Assembly: GCA_013176395.1 (NCBI GenBank)
Contig: JABMLP010000003.1
Span: 1,178,001 to 1,242,000, forward strand
Source: Venturia oleaginea
Taxonomy: Eukaryota > Ascomycota > Dothideomycetes > Venturiales > Venturiaceae
Direction of reading: 5' to 3'
Length of the DNA stretch: 64,000 bases
In this document: in pieces, positions 41,915 through 53,646 of the stretch
Numbering within the stretch: position 1 is the stretch's first letter
How the letters are laid out: each line of letters starts with the position of its first letter
Made by a program: the position numbers and the translations under genes
The notes under the pieces: model-generated
Databases searched by the model: none
Seen by the model: only the letters and a program-made list of their open reading frames with translations
Told to the model about the DNA's origin: nothing

Positions 41915-44771
41915 ATGGGTTTGAATGATCTGATCTTCCATGTTCTTCACAAACCACCTAGTGCGGCTGATGGAAGGTCAGAAGTGGAAGCTGGAGCCAG
42001 TGATGATAAGAAAACAACTATAGGCCAGGATACTAAGCATCTTGGCCTCAAGAACGCGAAATTCGTGGCGACCGCGATCCCGACTTTGGCATCTGGAGGA
42101 CCTATAGACGATAAAGAGCTTTTACTTGAAAATGGCGTCGCAATGCTTCAAAGCTTGCCTCTGAACAGTGGATTAAGTCAGACTATCTCTGACGGCTTCA
42201 TTAACATGCTGTGGGATGATTTGCCTCATCCAACGCCAACAGTTGCTGGACCGACGACAAGATACAGAAAACATGACGGCAGCGGCAATAATCCATGGAG
42301 TATGTAATGTGGCTCGAAAACCATCAAGAAATACTGACGATCGCATAGTACCAGACATAGGCAAAGCTGGAACACCGTATTCGCAAAGCGTGCCTCCAGT
42401 ACGGCCGAAGGGTCCCAATCTTCCAGACGTGGAATCCGTATTCGAAGCACTTCTCAAACGTAAAGATGGGGAATTCCGCAAGCATCCCTTAGGTCTGAAT
42501 CGAATATTCTTCTCCTTCGCGACAATGGTTATTCACGAGTGCTTCCAAACTAAACGGGGGACGGGAAACGAGTATATTAACGAGACATCGAGTTATGTTG
42601 ATCTGAGTACCTTGTATGGAAATACAGAGAAAGAACAAAGCAGGGTGCGAACATATGAGATGGGCCTGATTCATCCTGTATCAATCGCATCAGAAAGAAT
42701 CATGATGATGCCTCCTGGAGTTGTTGCAATATGCCCCATGTTATCAAGAAACCACAACCATATCGCATAGAACTTATACTCTGTGAATGAGGATGGTAAG
42801 TACAAGCCCTGGGACACATTGGATGAAGCAGGCAAGAAATGGTTAGTGCTTTCACCCTACACCCTCTTCTTGCACTTGACACCTAATATGCGCTATAGGC
42901 AAGACGAAGACATCTTCCAGCTCACTCGCAACATCAATGTCGGCTTCTTCGCATCTGTCGTGCTGAAAGATTACGTTGCGGCCATCCTGAATACTCTTCG
43001 TGCAAATTCAGAATGGTCACTCGATCTTGGAAAGGAGATCAGAAAGATGGGCAAGCGCGTGGAACGCGGATCTGGGAACGTTGTGTCGGTCGAGTTCGCA
43101 GTGTTGTACCATTGGCACGCAGCATTGAGCGCAGCCGACGACAAGTGGATGGCGGATATGATTCATGACACTTTCCCAAATCTCGAGTCACTGGATGATG
43201 TGACGCCAAAACATTTCGAGGAGATGATGACTTCACATGGTCACAAACTCATGGCCACATCTCCAAAATTATGGACCTTTAGAGGAATTGAGCGCCAGGC
43301 AGATGGCAGGTTCAAGGACTGCGATCTTGCGAAAATCATCAAGGATTGTATTGAAGAGCCCGCCCATGCTTTTGGACCACACGGCACCCCTTCCAGCCTG
43401 AAGGTTGTGGAGATTCTGAGCCAGCTGCAAGCTAGAAATATTTTCAATGTTTGCACACTCAATGAGTGAGTCTCGACCCGGCCAATTGTCGACCCATCAG
43501 TACTGACTCGTCTGTCTAGATTCCGCAATTACCTCAACTTGAAGCCATACAAGAACTTCAAAGACTGGTGCGAGGACGAGAAAACGGCTCGCGCAGCCGA
43601 ACTTCTACATGGGCACATAGACAACATGGAGCTGTACCCAGGGTTGATGGCGGAGTGTACCAAGCCGTCTATGGCCGGTAGCGGTCTTTGCCCAGGTCAG
43701 ACCACTGGTCGTGGAATCCTAGACGATGCTGTTGCCCTTATCCGGGGCGATAGGTTTTTGAGCGTCGACTTCAACGCTGATACACTGACACAATGGGGCG
43801 CTGCCAAAATACAATCTGCTGCTGTTCCGGGGGCCTATGGTGGAGTCCTTCCCGGAATCCTCTTTAGTGGCCTTCCCGGTGCTTTTACCGGAACAAGTTC
43901 GTACGTCCTGCTTCCATTCTATACCCCGGAGGCTGCCAAGGATATTCTCACCGCCAACAAGGTTGTTGCCAATTACGACTTTACCCGTGGAGCAGATAAA
44001 CCTATTGTAACCGTCCAGACCCAAGAGGGATGCAAGAAAGTCCTCAAAGATCGTGATGGCTTCGTGGTCATGTACCAACAGGCTATCATAGACTGTACCG
44101 CTGGCCACGAATTCATGCTTGGCTGGGATGAGGCCACAAAACATGATGAACGCTCCAAGATCTTGCACAAGGTCTTCTTCGAGGAAAACTTTGAGAAGAA
44201 CGTCACAGAATTCTTCGGCACCAACGTAAAGAAGCTCATCGAGAAGAACTCTCTCTCATTCACTAAAGGGAGGAGATCCATCGATATCCTCAAGAACGTC
44301 ACAAACATCACGCCAATTCTCTGGCTTGCTGAACGTTTTGCCATACCACTCAAGATACAAGAGTCACCTCAGGGGCTCTTGACTATTCATGAAGCATTCA
44401 CCGCCTTTCCGGTCCTTTTCATTTATCAATCCTTCCATATTATCCCAAAGAATGAGATCAAGCTCAAAGAGGGCGCCATGAAGGCCGCAGAAGGGCTCCG
44501 AGCAATCTTTGAGGCACGCTTAAAGACACATGTCGGAGGCGCAGGGGAGAAAGTCGTCGACTGGCTAGAGAAGGGCAGCGCTTTCGAAGTTGGAAGTCAA
44601 GCTCATCACCTCTACAAAGCTCTCCACGATACCAAGCTTCAGATAGGCGACCTCGTGGGTGATTGCATTTGCATCTCGACTTGTTTCTTTCACCTAGCAA
44701 ACGAGAGATTGCAAGCCATGTCAGATGCCTTGAATAATATCAACTCGAGAGGAGAGTTACAGGATAGATGA
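41915..44771 (+). pseudogene. Fatty-acid dioxygenase / P450-like (Ppo-type) with in-frame stop
   Basis: Resembles psi-factor-producing oxygenases and linoleate diol synthases, heme enzymes that make oxylipins. Exons 41915-42299, 42349-42841, 42899-43465 and 43520-44771; introns 49, 57 and 54 bp; 2697 nt, phases consistent. The dioxygenase domain has NLPDVESVFEALL, TSSYVDLSTLYGN, MMPPGVVAI, QLTRNINVGFFASVVLKDYV and EFAVLYHWHAALS, the last corresponding to the catalytic YRWH box with His in place of Arg. TAG at 42768-42770 interrupts the frame between SRNHNHIA and NLYSVNEDG, in a conserved stretch that splicing cannot sensibly remove. The P450-like part stops early: the final ORF has no heme-Cys motif and the total is about 898 codons against roughly 1,080-1,120 in the family. 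Confidence 0.85.
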
Positions 44772-44922
44772 CATGGAAGGTTTGGTATGATTGGTGGCGG
44801 AAAGCATAGTATAAGTAAAATACCATTTCCATCGCACTTTATAAAATAAGGCACTCCTGCACCCATAAAGCCGATTTGAACTGAGCGAGAGAGGAGCAAT
44901 TTTCTATCCGTCATGCTGCACC
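44772..44922. other. Short spacer between oxygenase and transposon relic
   Basis: No gene. No clear terminal repeat of the adjacent transposase relic was found here. Confidence 0.4.
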
Positions 44923-46560
44923 TCATATCATTCGCGCCACTGGCGCAACCTGTTCCTCGCTCCACGAACCTATTTGCAAACCCACCAGCTCCGAAACCTC
45001 ACTCATCTGCCGCACCTTGGCCTTTGGCTCCGGCGCATCTTCTACTGCAGGACGCTTGCGCTTCCGACCATGTGTACCCTTGCCCGTGGTAGCTTGTTCT
45101 GCCTCTCTCGCAGCCTTCTTAGCCTCTTTCTCAACGTTCCTAACCTCTCTTATAGCCTTCTTAACCGCTCTCTCAGCCTTCTTGGTCTCTTTCGCGGTCT
45201 CTTTCGCAGCTCGCTCCGCTTTTGCTTTCTCGAGATCTTCGTAGCTCATCACCTTCGCCGTCCCTAGCACACCTGACTTAGTCGATCGGCGAGGTTTGGC
45301 TTCGTTGTTGATTTGAGCTAAAAATCGATTGTGTTCTTGGAGGAGGGCACGTTCAGCGAAGGACAGTTGGGTTGCGTTCGTGTGCTTCTGTTGAAGCCTC
45401 TGTTTGTGCTGTCTATTCGTCTCGTCATCGGGGACCTGTTTGATCATGTCAAGTAGCGACGTTAGAGCCTCCGCTGACACTGGCGTCTTAGGTGTTTGCG
45501 GTACGTAGTCTTGCGTATAAGAACCCATTCTCACCTTGATAGTACTCGGAGCGTTTAGTTCGGAGAGGGGCTTCGGTATATCACTAAGTACCTTGTCTGG
45601 GTTGAAGGGGAATAAACCTGCTTTGGCCCACCCAGCTCGTATATTCCTAGACGTAAATACTTGGCTCCTTGCGGGGCTGTACAGGTAAGTAAAATGCTCC
45701 TTGCTGATTGTTCCTACACATCCTCGCTCTAACCGCTCGACCTGATCTCGATAGGCGGTTTCCAGTGGGCTGAACACTGAGATATCACAGGGCTGAAGCT
45801 TATGGGAGGTATGAGAGGGTAGACGGCATAGGATAATGTTGTTCTCGAAGCAAAACTCCAAGACTTCGAGGGTTTCGTGCGTCCGAAGCCATCACAGATT
45901 AAAACCCGTGGTTTCTGATTAGCTTGTTCTTTGGTTTGGGGATCGAACACAAGCTTGAGCCACTGCAAGCTGAGATAGGAGTCGGTATATCCACTGTCGG
46001 AGTACGCATAATGCCATCCAGGAGTAGGGTGTGTCACCCAGTTGGCTCTATGGGTTGACGCAGGCCAGATTATCATAGGGTTCAAATACTTACCAACGGC
46101 ACTCACACATTCGATAGCTGTTATCGTCGTGCGTTTCACACGCGCACCTCTGTAGCTTCGCTTGTTATCTTTGCCAACAAGAACTTTAACAGAGTTGAGC
46201 TTAGAAAGCATGAAGCCAGTCTCATCCATGTTGTACACATTCTCTTGAAGCACAGCAGGATCCTCTAGTACCTTTCCAACCACCTCGAACTACTGCACGA
46301 CCTTTTCATAGATGTCGTAACGGTTCCAGTCTGGGGCACTGGATTTACTCGCTCTAAGTTCTGCACGGCGTTTGTAGAAGTCTTGAGGCCAGTTCCTGTA
46401 CGGAGGTTTGCTTGGTCTGTCCGCTGGGGGTCGCTGGGAGGCGAGACTGAAAGCTATCGATCGTATATACTTCATTCGGATAGAGCGCCCAAGAGCATCC
46501 TGTTGTACTATAAACCTAACGAGGGCCTTTTCTTCCCAAGGGTAGAGATACCTTTGGCCC
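44923..46560 (-). pseudogene. pogo/Tigger-like DDE transposase relic
   Basis: Minus-strand blocks in order: N-terminal helix-turn-helix part (EKALVRFIVQQDALGRSIRM, then RPPADRPSKPPYRNWPQDF); catalytic domain with NVYNMDETGFMLS (first Asp), PRVLICDGFG (second) and LQPCDISVFSPLE (third); and a long basic Ala/Lys-rich C-terminal helix. Two lesions: an in-frame TAG at 46290-46292 (YEKVVQ-stop-FEVVGK), and a one-base frameshift near 45883 just after ICDGFG. The TAG fits a TGG-to-TAG change, since relatives in fungi usually have Trp-Phe-Glu there (from general knowledge, not a search). It is a different family from copies A-F and lacks their zinc knuckle. Confidence 0.85.
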
Positions 46561-47149
46561 TCGTCTTTCTCTTCCTTGGAACGCCGACCGCGTGCGCGAT
46601 GCTAGAGGGTGGTGCGAGGAACGTCGCTACGATCAGCTCGGGCACGGAATGATTTACTCTAACCTTCTGGAACGCTTCGTGCTAGCTCCTGGCTGTAGTT
46701 AAAGTGATGAGAAGGAGCAAGCGAGGAAGGAGCGGAGAGGCACGATGGCGCTGCCCGGGGGACTGAGCCAGACCCCGAAAACTGTGTATATTTTTAGCTC
46801 CTCAGCAGTCCTGGCGCCCGCCGTTATGGCCGGTGACTATTGAGAAATGCTCTTATGAAGAAGAGCATTCATCAACTCCAGCAGGATTGTAAAAGAGCTG
46901 GAGATGAAAAGTAGAGGTATGAGGTACGAGAAGGCCATACCAGTATGCTATCGCACATCGCTGCTTGCTTGGAGAAAGGCCATAATATCAGGGCAACACA
47001 GAGATGTGCAGGTACAGCGAATGCTTAGGTTGCGAAAGGAAGTTCTAGAAGCTTCTATCATGCGCCACAATCTGTTTATTCAAGCTAATCTATTATTGTG
47101 ATAGCGTCAAAGATGATACGAGTAATACCCATTTATGTAATACCTACTA
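46561..47149. other. No gene recognised
   Basis: Presumed remainder of the relic transposon plus spacer. A short ORF at 46904-47101 has no motif. Confidence 0.35.
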
Positions 47150-48963
47150 ACGTGTTTCACCATTCACTTGGCCACCCCACTCACTTGGCCACCCAACCAA
47201 AAAGTCTAATCCCTTCGTACAATTATCGCGATTATGTCAACACCAACCCCCGGATCGGCTTGCAAAGAGGCTAGATTACTCCGTGAAGCAGAGCTTTCAA
47301 ACGAATTGAAATTTAAGTTAACGTCAAATCTCAGCGTGGTACGATATTCCTCGATCTACACTTCAGTCTCGTCTTCAAGGTGGTAAACCACGAAGCGAAT
47401 CTAACCACCAAAAGAGAAAGTTACAAATACATGAAGAGCAGGCTCTGGTTCAGTGGATCCTAGACCTTGATCGACGAGGATTTCCGCCCCAAATTATCGA
47501 CGTACGACGAATGGCAAACGCTTTACTTGAAAAACGCGGTACGAATCCTCCACCGTCATTAGTCGGGAAGAACTGGGTATCCCGCTTCATCAACGCTCAG
47601 CCGGAGCTTTGTACGAAGTGGAATCGTAAATTCCATTCACAGCGTGCAAAATGCGAAGATCCAGCGACAATCAACGCGTGGTTTCAGCGTGTTGAAGAGA
47701 CGCGTCTGTCGTACGGCATCCTTACGGAGGATATATACAATTTTGACGAGACTGGCTTTATGATGGGGGTTATCGCGACCTCAAAGGTGGTTACAAGCGC
47801 AGATACAGTCGGACGAGCAACTGTTGTACAGCCAGGGAATCGTGAATGGATAACAGCGATTGAGGGAATCAACGCGTCAGGCTGGGCAATTCCGCCGTTT
47901 ATTATCCTTCCTGGAAAGGTACATCAATCAAACTGGTACCGTCAGTTACCGGCCGATTGGGTTATTGCTATCAGCAATAATGGCTGGACAACTGATGAGC
48001 TTGGATTTGAGTGGATCAAGCACTTCAATACTCATACCGAAGCTCGTGCGAAGGGTACCCACCGCCTCCTTATCCTCGATGGCCACAGCAGTCACGCAAC
48101 GCCAGACTTTGACGAATATTGTCGTACGAATAACATCATCACACTCTGTATGCCGCCACACACATCTCATCTTCTTCAGCCGCTTGATGTAAGCTGTTTT
48201 TCGCCTTTGAAACGCTCCTACGGCCAAGCACTTCAAGAGCTTGTTCGTCAGGGAACCCACCATATTGATAAAGAGGACTTTCTATCAATCTATGCAAGCA
48301 TCCGACCTACTATCCTCTCTGAGCAGAATATTAAGAGCGGTTTTCAAGCGACAGGAATTATTCCGTACGACCCGCAGCGCGTTCTTTCGTCGCTTACAGT
48401 TACCAAAACGCCCTCACCACCAGGTACACCCCATGGAGTAGCGCCACAGTGGACGTCAGAAACTCCTCGTACGATAGCTCAGCTTGAGCAGCAGGCTCAG
48501 CTCGTCCGAAATCTTCTTCATCGCCAATCTCAGAGCCCAAGTAGTCAAGCAATTGGTCAACTCATCAAAGGATGTCAAGTCGCAATGAATTCAGCAGTAA
48601 TACTTGCAGAAGAGAATAGGAAGCTTCGTACAGAGAACCAACGACGAAAACAGAAGCAACAGTATGGTAGACGATAAATTGCATATGGAGGCGTTTTACA
48701 AGTTCAACAGGGTCAGTTCTTGGTCGAGGGATGCGAAAATAGCTCTAGAGATAGTGTTCAAGATCAGGAAGTCGTCGTACGACAGCGAGCATTACCAACA
48801 TGTAGTGGCTGCGGTATTCAAGGTCATAAGATTAATCGATGCCCAAATACGTAAAGAATGTATTGCTAGAATTATTTTAATAAAAGCTGTATTGGTGGGA
48901 GGTTTATCGCACGATGACTTGAGATTTAGTGGTTGGGGTGGCCAAGTGAGTGGTGAAACACGT
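47150..48963 (+). mobile_element. pogo/Fot1-type DNA transposon D
   Basis: 1814 bp between TA duplications at 47148-47149 and 48964-48965. The ends read ACGTGTTTCACCATTCACTT and its inverse. The unit CACTTGGCCACCC occurs twice at the left end and once at the right. Confidence 0.92.
47234..48854 (+). pseudogene. Transposase of pogo copy D, frameshift and premature stop
   Basis: The ATG at 47234 starts a helix-turn-helix region that loses frame near 47325-47345. From about 47350 the frame is open: IPRSTLQSRLQGGKP, KNWVSRFINA, NFDETGFMMG (first Asp), RLLILDGHSSH (second) and LLQPLDVSCFSPL (third). A TAA at 48675-48677 follows QQYGRR. Beyond it the same frame continues for 58 codons through a zinc knuckle CSGCGIQGHKINRC to the likely original stop at 48852-48854. 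The catalytic core is intact, but the binding domain and knuckle are cut off. Confidence 0.88.
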
Positions 48964-48980
48964 TAGTCGTTTATCGGTTA

Positions 48981-50094
48981 ACGTAGTCTATAGGCCTATG
49001 CGCCATATATGCCTGTGCGCCAACCCTACCAAACGCGACGCGTTCCTCTATTACCACACGAGATGGTACCGCCACAACGACAAGAGGCCTTACACCGAGA
49101 AGGTGGGCTTGAACTAGCTGTTCAAGCCTATAAAAACGGCGATTTTCAAAGCTATAGAGCTACCGCGCAAGCCTATGACGTCCCACGAGATACCCTGCAA
49201 CGCCGTATTGCTGGTACTCAACCACGACTTGGTTCTACTGCGAAAAACCGCCTCCTTACACCCACCGAAGAAGAGTACCTTGTACAGCGTATACTTTCAA
49301 TGAATGAACGCGGTATGCCACCTACTGTTGCCGCCGTACGGACTATGGTAAGCCTTTTAGCCAGTCAACATGGCCAACTCGTCTCTGCAGCCAATGCTGG
49401 GTACGCAACTTTATTAACCGCCGCGACGTACTAAAATCGAAGTACAACCGCAAGTACGACTACCAGCGAGCAAAATGCGAAGACCTAGACCTAATTCGAG
49501 CCTGGTTTGAACGCGTACGACGTACACAAGCTGAGCATGGCATCCTCGATGACGATATCTACAATTTTGACGAGACTGGTTTTCAGATGGGGGTAATTTC
49601 AACTGCAAAGGTTGTTACAGGAGCAGATAAGGCTGGGAGACCGAGGACAACGCAGCCAGGCAACCGTGAGTGGGTTACGGTTATTGAGGCTATTTGTGCG
49701 AAAGGGTTTCCAATCCCTCCGCTCGTTATTTTCGAGGCAGTAGTGCACCAGGCAGCCTGGTATTCAGACGGGATCCTACCACCAGATTGGGCAATTGGCG
49801 TGAGCGAGAACGGCTGGACAACCAACGAGATAGGTCTCTGGTGGCTAGCAGAATACGCCTACTGAGGGGGTTGAAAATGTACCTGCTCAGGTACGGCAAC
49901 GAGCACCACCAAAGTGCAGCGTATGCCAGTCGCTTGAGCATAATGCTAGGACCTGCCCAGAGCGTCGAAGAACCAATTAAAATGTATATTACTATTATAG
50001 ATGGCGGTGTTCTTGAAATATATACGTTTTTTGTAAGAATACTCGGTGGGGTTGGCGCACAGGCATATATGACGCATAGGCCTATAGACTACGT
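48981..50094 (+). mobile_element. pogo/Fot1-type DNA transposon E (deleted copy)
   Basis: 1114 bp between TA at 48979-48980 and 50095-50096. Ends read ACGTAGTCTATAGGCCTATG and its inverse, with a further inverted match in the next 30 bp. Directly after the right TA there is a second partial end (GACTACGTTA at 50099-50108). Confidence 0.88.
49009..49975 (+). pseudogene. Transposase of pogo copy E, deleted
   Basis: The N-terminal helix-turn-helix is present (AVQAYKNGDFQSYRATAQAY). The frame breaks near 49400 and resumes before NFDETGFQMGVISTAK. After NEIGLWWL it jumps to the C-terminal zinc-knuckle region (CSVCQSLEHNARTC-like, in another frame), deleting the second and third catalytic Asp. Otherwise closely related to copy F. 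Confidence 0.85.
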
Positions 50095-50163
50095 TATAGA
50101 CTACGTTACTTAATAAGTCACTTATTAAGATGCGTTATTATAACGTAGTTTATAGGCAAGCGG

Positions 50164-50396
50164 TGTCACGGAGTGACACTGAGAATGTTACCATGAACTG
50201 GTATACACGTGACTTCAGCGCACGAACCAAGGAATCCCATATATACCTTGCGATTCCTCCCTGTACTTAGATTCTTCACGCAATGTTTTGATCCTTAGAA
50301 CGATACCACCATTGACTTCTATCACGCCCGCTTATAGCTAGCACGGCTAATCATTTGTCAACGTGATCTACGACTGCTTCTATTGCTCCCGTGACA
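50164..50396 (+). mobile_element. Solo LTR with 5-bp target duplication
   Basis: 233 bp beginning TGTCACGG and ending CCGTGACA, flanked on both sides by AGCGG (50159-50163 and 50397-50401). TG...CA ends with short inverted repeats and a 5-bp duplication are the signature of an LTR retrotransposon; one LTR without internal sequence indicates recombination between two LTRs. The family is different from the LTR-like arms at 36.4-38.0 kb. Confidence 0.88.
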
Positions 50397-50462
50397 AGCG
50401 GCCCGCATATGCATGTGGCCGGCCCCACCAGAACTCGACTCGTTCACCTACTTCTTTCAACT

Positions 50463-52106
50463 ATGTCAGCCTCAAAACAGCAAGCAGCCTTGTACAAAGA
50501 AGGTAGACTTGACCTAGCAGCTCAAGCCTACAAGTGAGGCGATTTTCGATCTTACACAGCCGCTGCAAACGCGTACGATGTCCCGCGAAAGACCCTACAA
50601 CGCCGTCTACTCGGAGTACAACCAAAACTCGGTTCTATTGCTACAAATCGCCTCCTCTTACCTACTGAAGAAGATACCCTTGTACAATGGATTCTTTCGA
50701 TGGACCAACGTGGTATGCCACCTAGGCCGTCTGCTGTTCGAGAGATGGCGCGTCTTTTACTCGCTGAACGCAAGCAACCTGCCTCTGTAGGCAAGGTCTG
50801 GGTTACCAACTTCATCAATCGCCACAACTCAATTAAATCAAAGTGCAACCGCAAGTACGACTACCAGCGTTCTCAGTGCGAAGACCCAGTACTTATACGA
50901 GCCTGGTTTGAACGCGTACAGTTTACGAAAGCCAAATACGGTATACTCGATGACGATACCTACAATTTCGACGAGACTGGCTTCCAGATGGGGGTAGTCT
51001 CAACAGCAAAGGTTATAACGGGTACTGATAGGGCAGGGAGACCTAGGACCACGCAGCCAGGTAACCGTGAATGGGTGACGGTAATTGAGGCAATCTGCGC
51101 GCGAGGTTTTGCGGTCCCACCACTCGTTATCTTCGAGGCGGTAATGCACCAAGCAGCTTGGTACGAAAATGGGCTTCTACCACCAGACTGGGCAATTGGT
51201 GTGAGCGAAAACGGCTGGACTACAAACGAGATAGGCCTATGGTGGCTTGAGCACGTATTTGATAAATATACGAAAGATCGTACAATTGGTCGCTACAGGC
51301 TCCTGATACTTGATGGCCACGGTAGTCAAGTTGCTCCTGAGTTTGACCGATACTGCTCGGAACACTCAATTATTGTACTCTGTATGCCACCTCATTCGTC
51401 GCATCTACTCCAGCCACTCGATGTCGGCTGCTTTTCAGTCCTCAAGCGATCCTACGGCCGCCTCGTCGAGCAGAAAATGAGCCTAGGCGTAAACCATATC
51501 GACAAGCAAGAGTTTCTACCCCTATACCAGCAAGCACGCGCTGAGGCACTTCACGAAAACAACCTACGAAGCGGTTTTGCAGCTACAGGCCTCGTTACTT
51601 ACAACCCAGATCGAGTACTATCGCTCTTACACGCTCAATTACATACGCCGTCGCCCCAGCTACTCCCGCAGGGACCGGCCTGGACCTCAGAAACACCGCA
51701 CAATATCACTCAATTACAGCACCAAACAACACTCCTAAAGCAATACCTTAAGCGCCGTACGCAGAGCCCTCCCTCTCCGACGGATCAGGCCTTAAACCGG
51801 CTTGTAAAAGGTTGCCAAATGGCGATGCACAGCGCTGTCCTCCTTACGCACGAAAATGAGAGGCTGCGAAGCGAGAACCAGCGTCAAAAACGGAAGAGAG
51901 AAAAGCGACGGTTGTATATAGCAAAGGGAGGTATTCTTACAGAGGCTGAGGCTCAATCTCTTATTGAGAGAGAAGTAATTAGCCGTACTAAGGTAGAGGC
52001 TAGGGACCGAGGCGAGGTACGGCAACGAGCACCACCAAAGTGTAGCGTATGCCAATCACTTGAACATAATGCTAGGACGTGCCCAGAGCGTCATAGAACC
52101 GCTTAA
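50463..52106 (+). pseudogene. Transposase of pogo copy F, single early stop codon
   Basis: The ATG at 50463 (MSASKQQAALYKEGR) opens the helix-turn-helix. TGA at 50535-50537 replaces one codon after QAYK, and the frame then continues without interruption to 52106. From the next ATG (50700), 468 codons encode NFDETGFQMGV (first Asp), RLLILDGHGSQ (second), LLQPLDVGCFSVL (third), a basic region and a zinc knuckle CSVCQSLEHNARTC. Only one nonsense codon separates this copy from a full-length ORF. A protein starting at 50700 would lack the Psq-type binding domain. Confidence 0.88.
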
Positions 52107-52222
52107 AATGTATATTATTATCAAGAATTGCTTTGTTGTTGAAAAAGTTGCCGTTTTAAGTATGTATCCTTGATGGGGCGGGCCACATGCATATGCGGGC
52201 CACTTGCCTATAAACTACGTTA

Positions 52223-53646
52223 TGCGTTGTACATGCGTTGTTAGGGCTTCGTTTATCCTCGTATTACATGTATATAGGAGACTTCAATTGCCTCTCAGTT
52301 GAAACCCCATGCTGTCATCAATTCACTTGTTGTTTGTACATCTTCACCTCCCAACACACTGCGTTGACAAAGCGATTTTGGTGATATCTCATAATCTCAT
52401 AAATAGAATAGAATGGGGTGATCGCGATCTGCAATGTTCAAGAATTGAAGTTTATCGTCAATGCACTGGCGAGCGCGTCTATTCAATATTAGCTACAGAG
52501 AATCAAACTCCGTTCTTAAAGCTCATAATCTCGCTGTACTCAAGTCTCGAGCGTAAAATGTACTACCTTCGTTGAGCCCTCACCAACGCCGTTTTTAGCA
52601 TCAATTCTGCCACAACTACGACGACAGGCACCTCAACGACACGGATTTCGATGTTGTGTGTGATGCTGACATTGGAATTATGCTCCAGGATGTCCTGCAG
52701 GCCCAGGAGTTAGGAATTTATTCATATCGCTGATGCTTTGGCAATGTGCAGATCGCGATCACGCCACTGCATTGGGGCGGCTAAGATAGGGGTAAGTCAA
52801 GATCTCTATTCTTAATGTAATATGAGGAATCGCGATCACGCCCTGATGTTACGACTTCAAAGATTTCAAATGAGGTATGACTCTCTCTCTTTCACCGTTC
52901 CAGAAGCAGGAACGAATAGCAGAAACTGTCGTATCCTTGGCACTGACAGGGGCGGTGCAATTTCTGCATCTCGAGGATACCTCAATGTTCGAAGAAGAAG
53001 AACAAGAAGAACAAGAACAATCAAGAATACAAGAGACTTATCCATATATGTTTATTTCATTATCATTTCATTATCATTTCATTATCATTTCATTATCGTT
53101 ACATTATCATTTCATTACTATTTCATACACGTGTACAAAGCCGAATCAACAGAAACACTGCAAATGGTCGCTAGATGGCACCCGCTCATACTATAGTAGA
53201 TAACAAAAATAAGAAGCTTCGAACACATGTCTGGTATCGGAGACATGCGGATTCTTTTGGTCGCTCTTAATAACTTCTCTTGGTTTTTCTATGTCAGGCT
53301 CATGGATGCATGCTGGCACCGAATAACGAATCCGCTTGGCTTTTACAGGGCAGCTCGCTTTTACATTTTCTTCTACTCGATTACGCAAAGGCTACGCCAT
53401 CAGTCCGATACGTCGGGCGTTTTACGCGGCCTATCACAATGCCTGTACTCTATTGTAGCCTTGTCACATGACCTGAAAAGATCTGACCGTAAATAGCTCT
53501 ATTGTTGTTACTGAGCTTATTATGAACAACAACAATAACAACCTTCAGTCATTGAAGATATGCCCCACTTTTGGATTCTATTTCGACCGTGACGGATTGT
53601 ATGAGTATCACTACTTATCAACCACCAACTCATCAACATCGTGACG
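52223..53646. other. No gene recognised
   Basis: 1.4 kb between the last pogo copy and the next gene; ORFs here are small and motif-free. It includes the minisatellite at 53051-53125. Confidence 0.4.
53051..53125. repeat. 11-bp minisatellite
   Basis: About six tandem units of TTTCATTATCA with minor variants. Confidence 0.85.

Larger units (their letters stand above)
50143..52220 (+). mobile_element. pogo/Fot1-type DNA transposon F with solo LTR in its left end
   Basis: 2078 bp between TA at 50141-50142 and 52221-52222. Ends read ACGTAGTTTATAGGCAAG and its inverse. The left terminal repeat is split by a 233-bp insertion (50164-50396). Joined across it, the left end matches the inverse of the right end over about 45 bp (CCCGCATATGCATGTGG continues on both sides). 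Confidence 0.92.
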
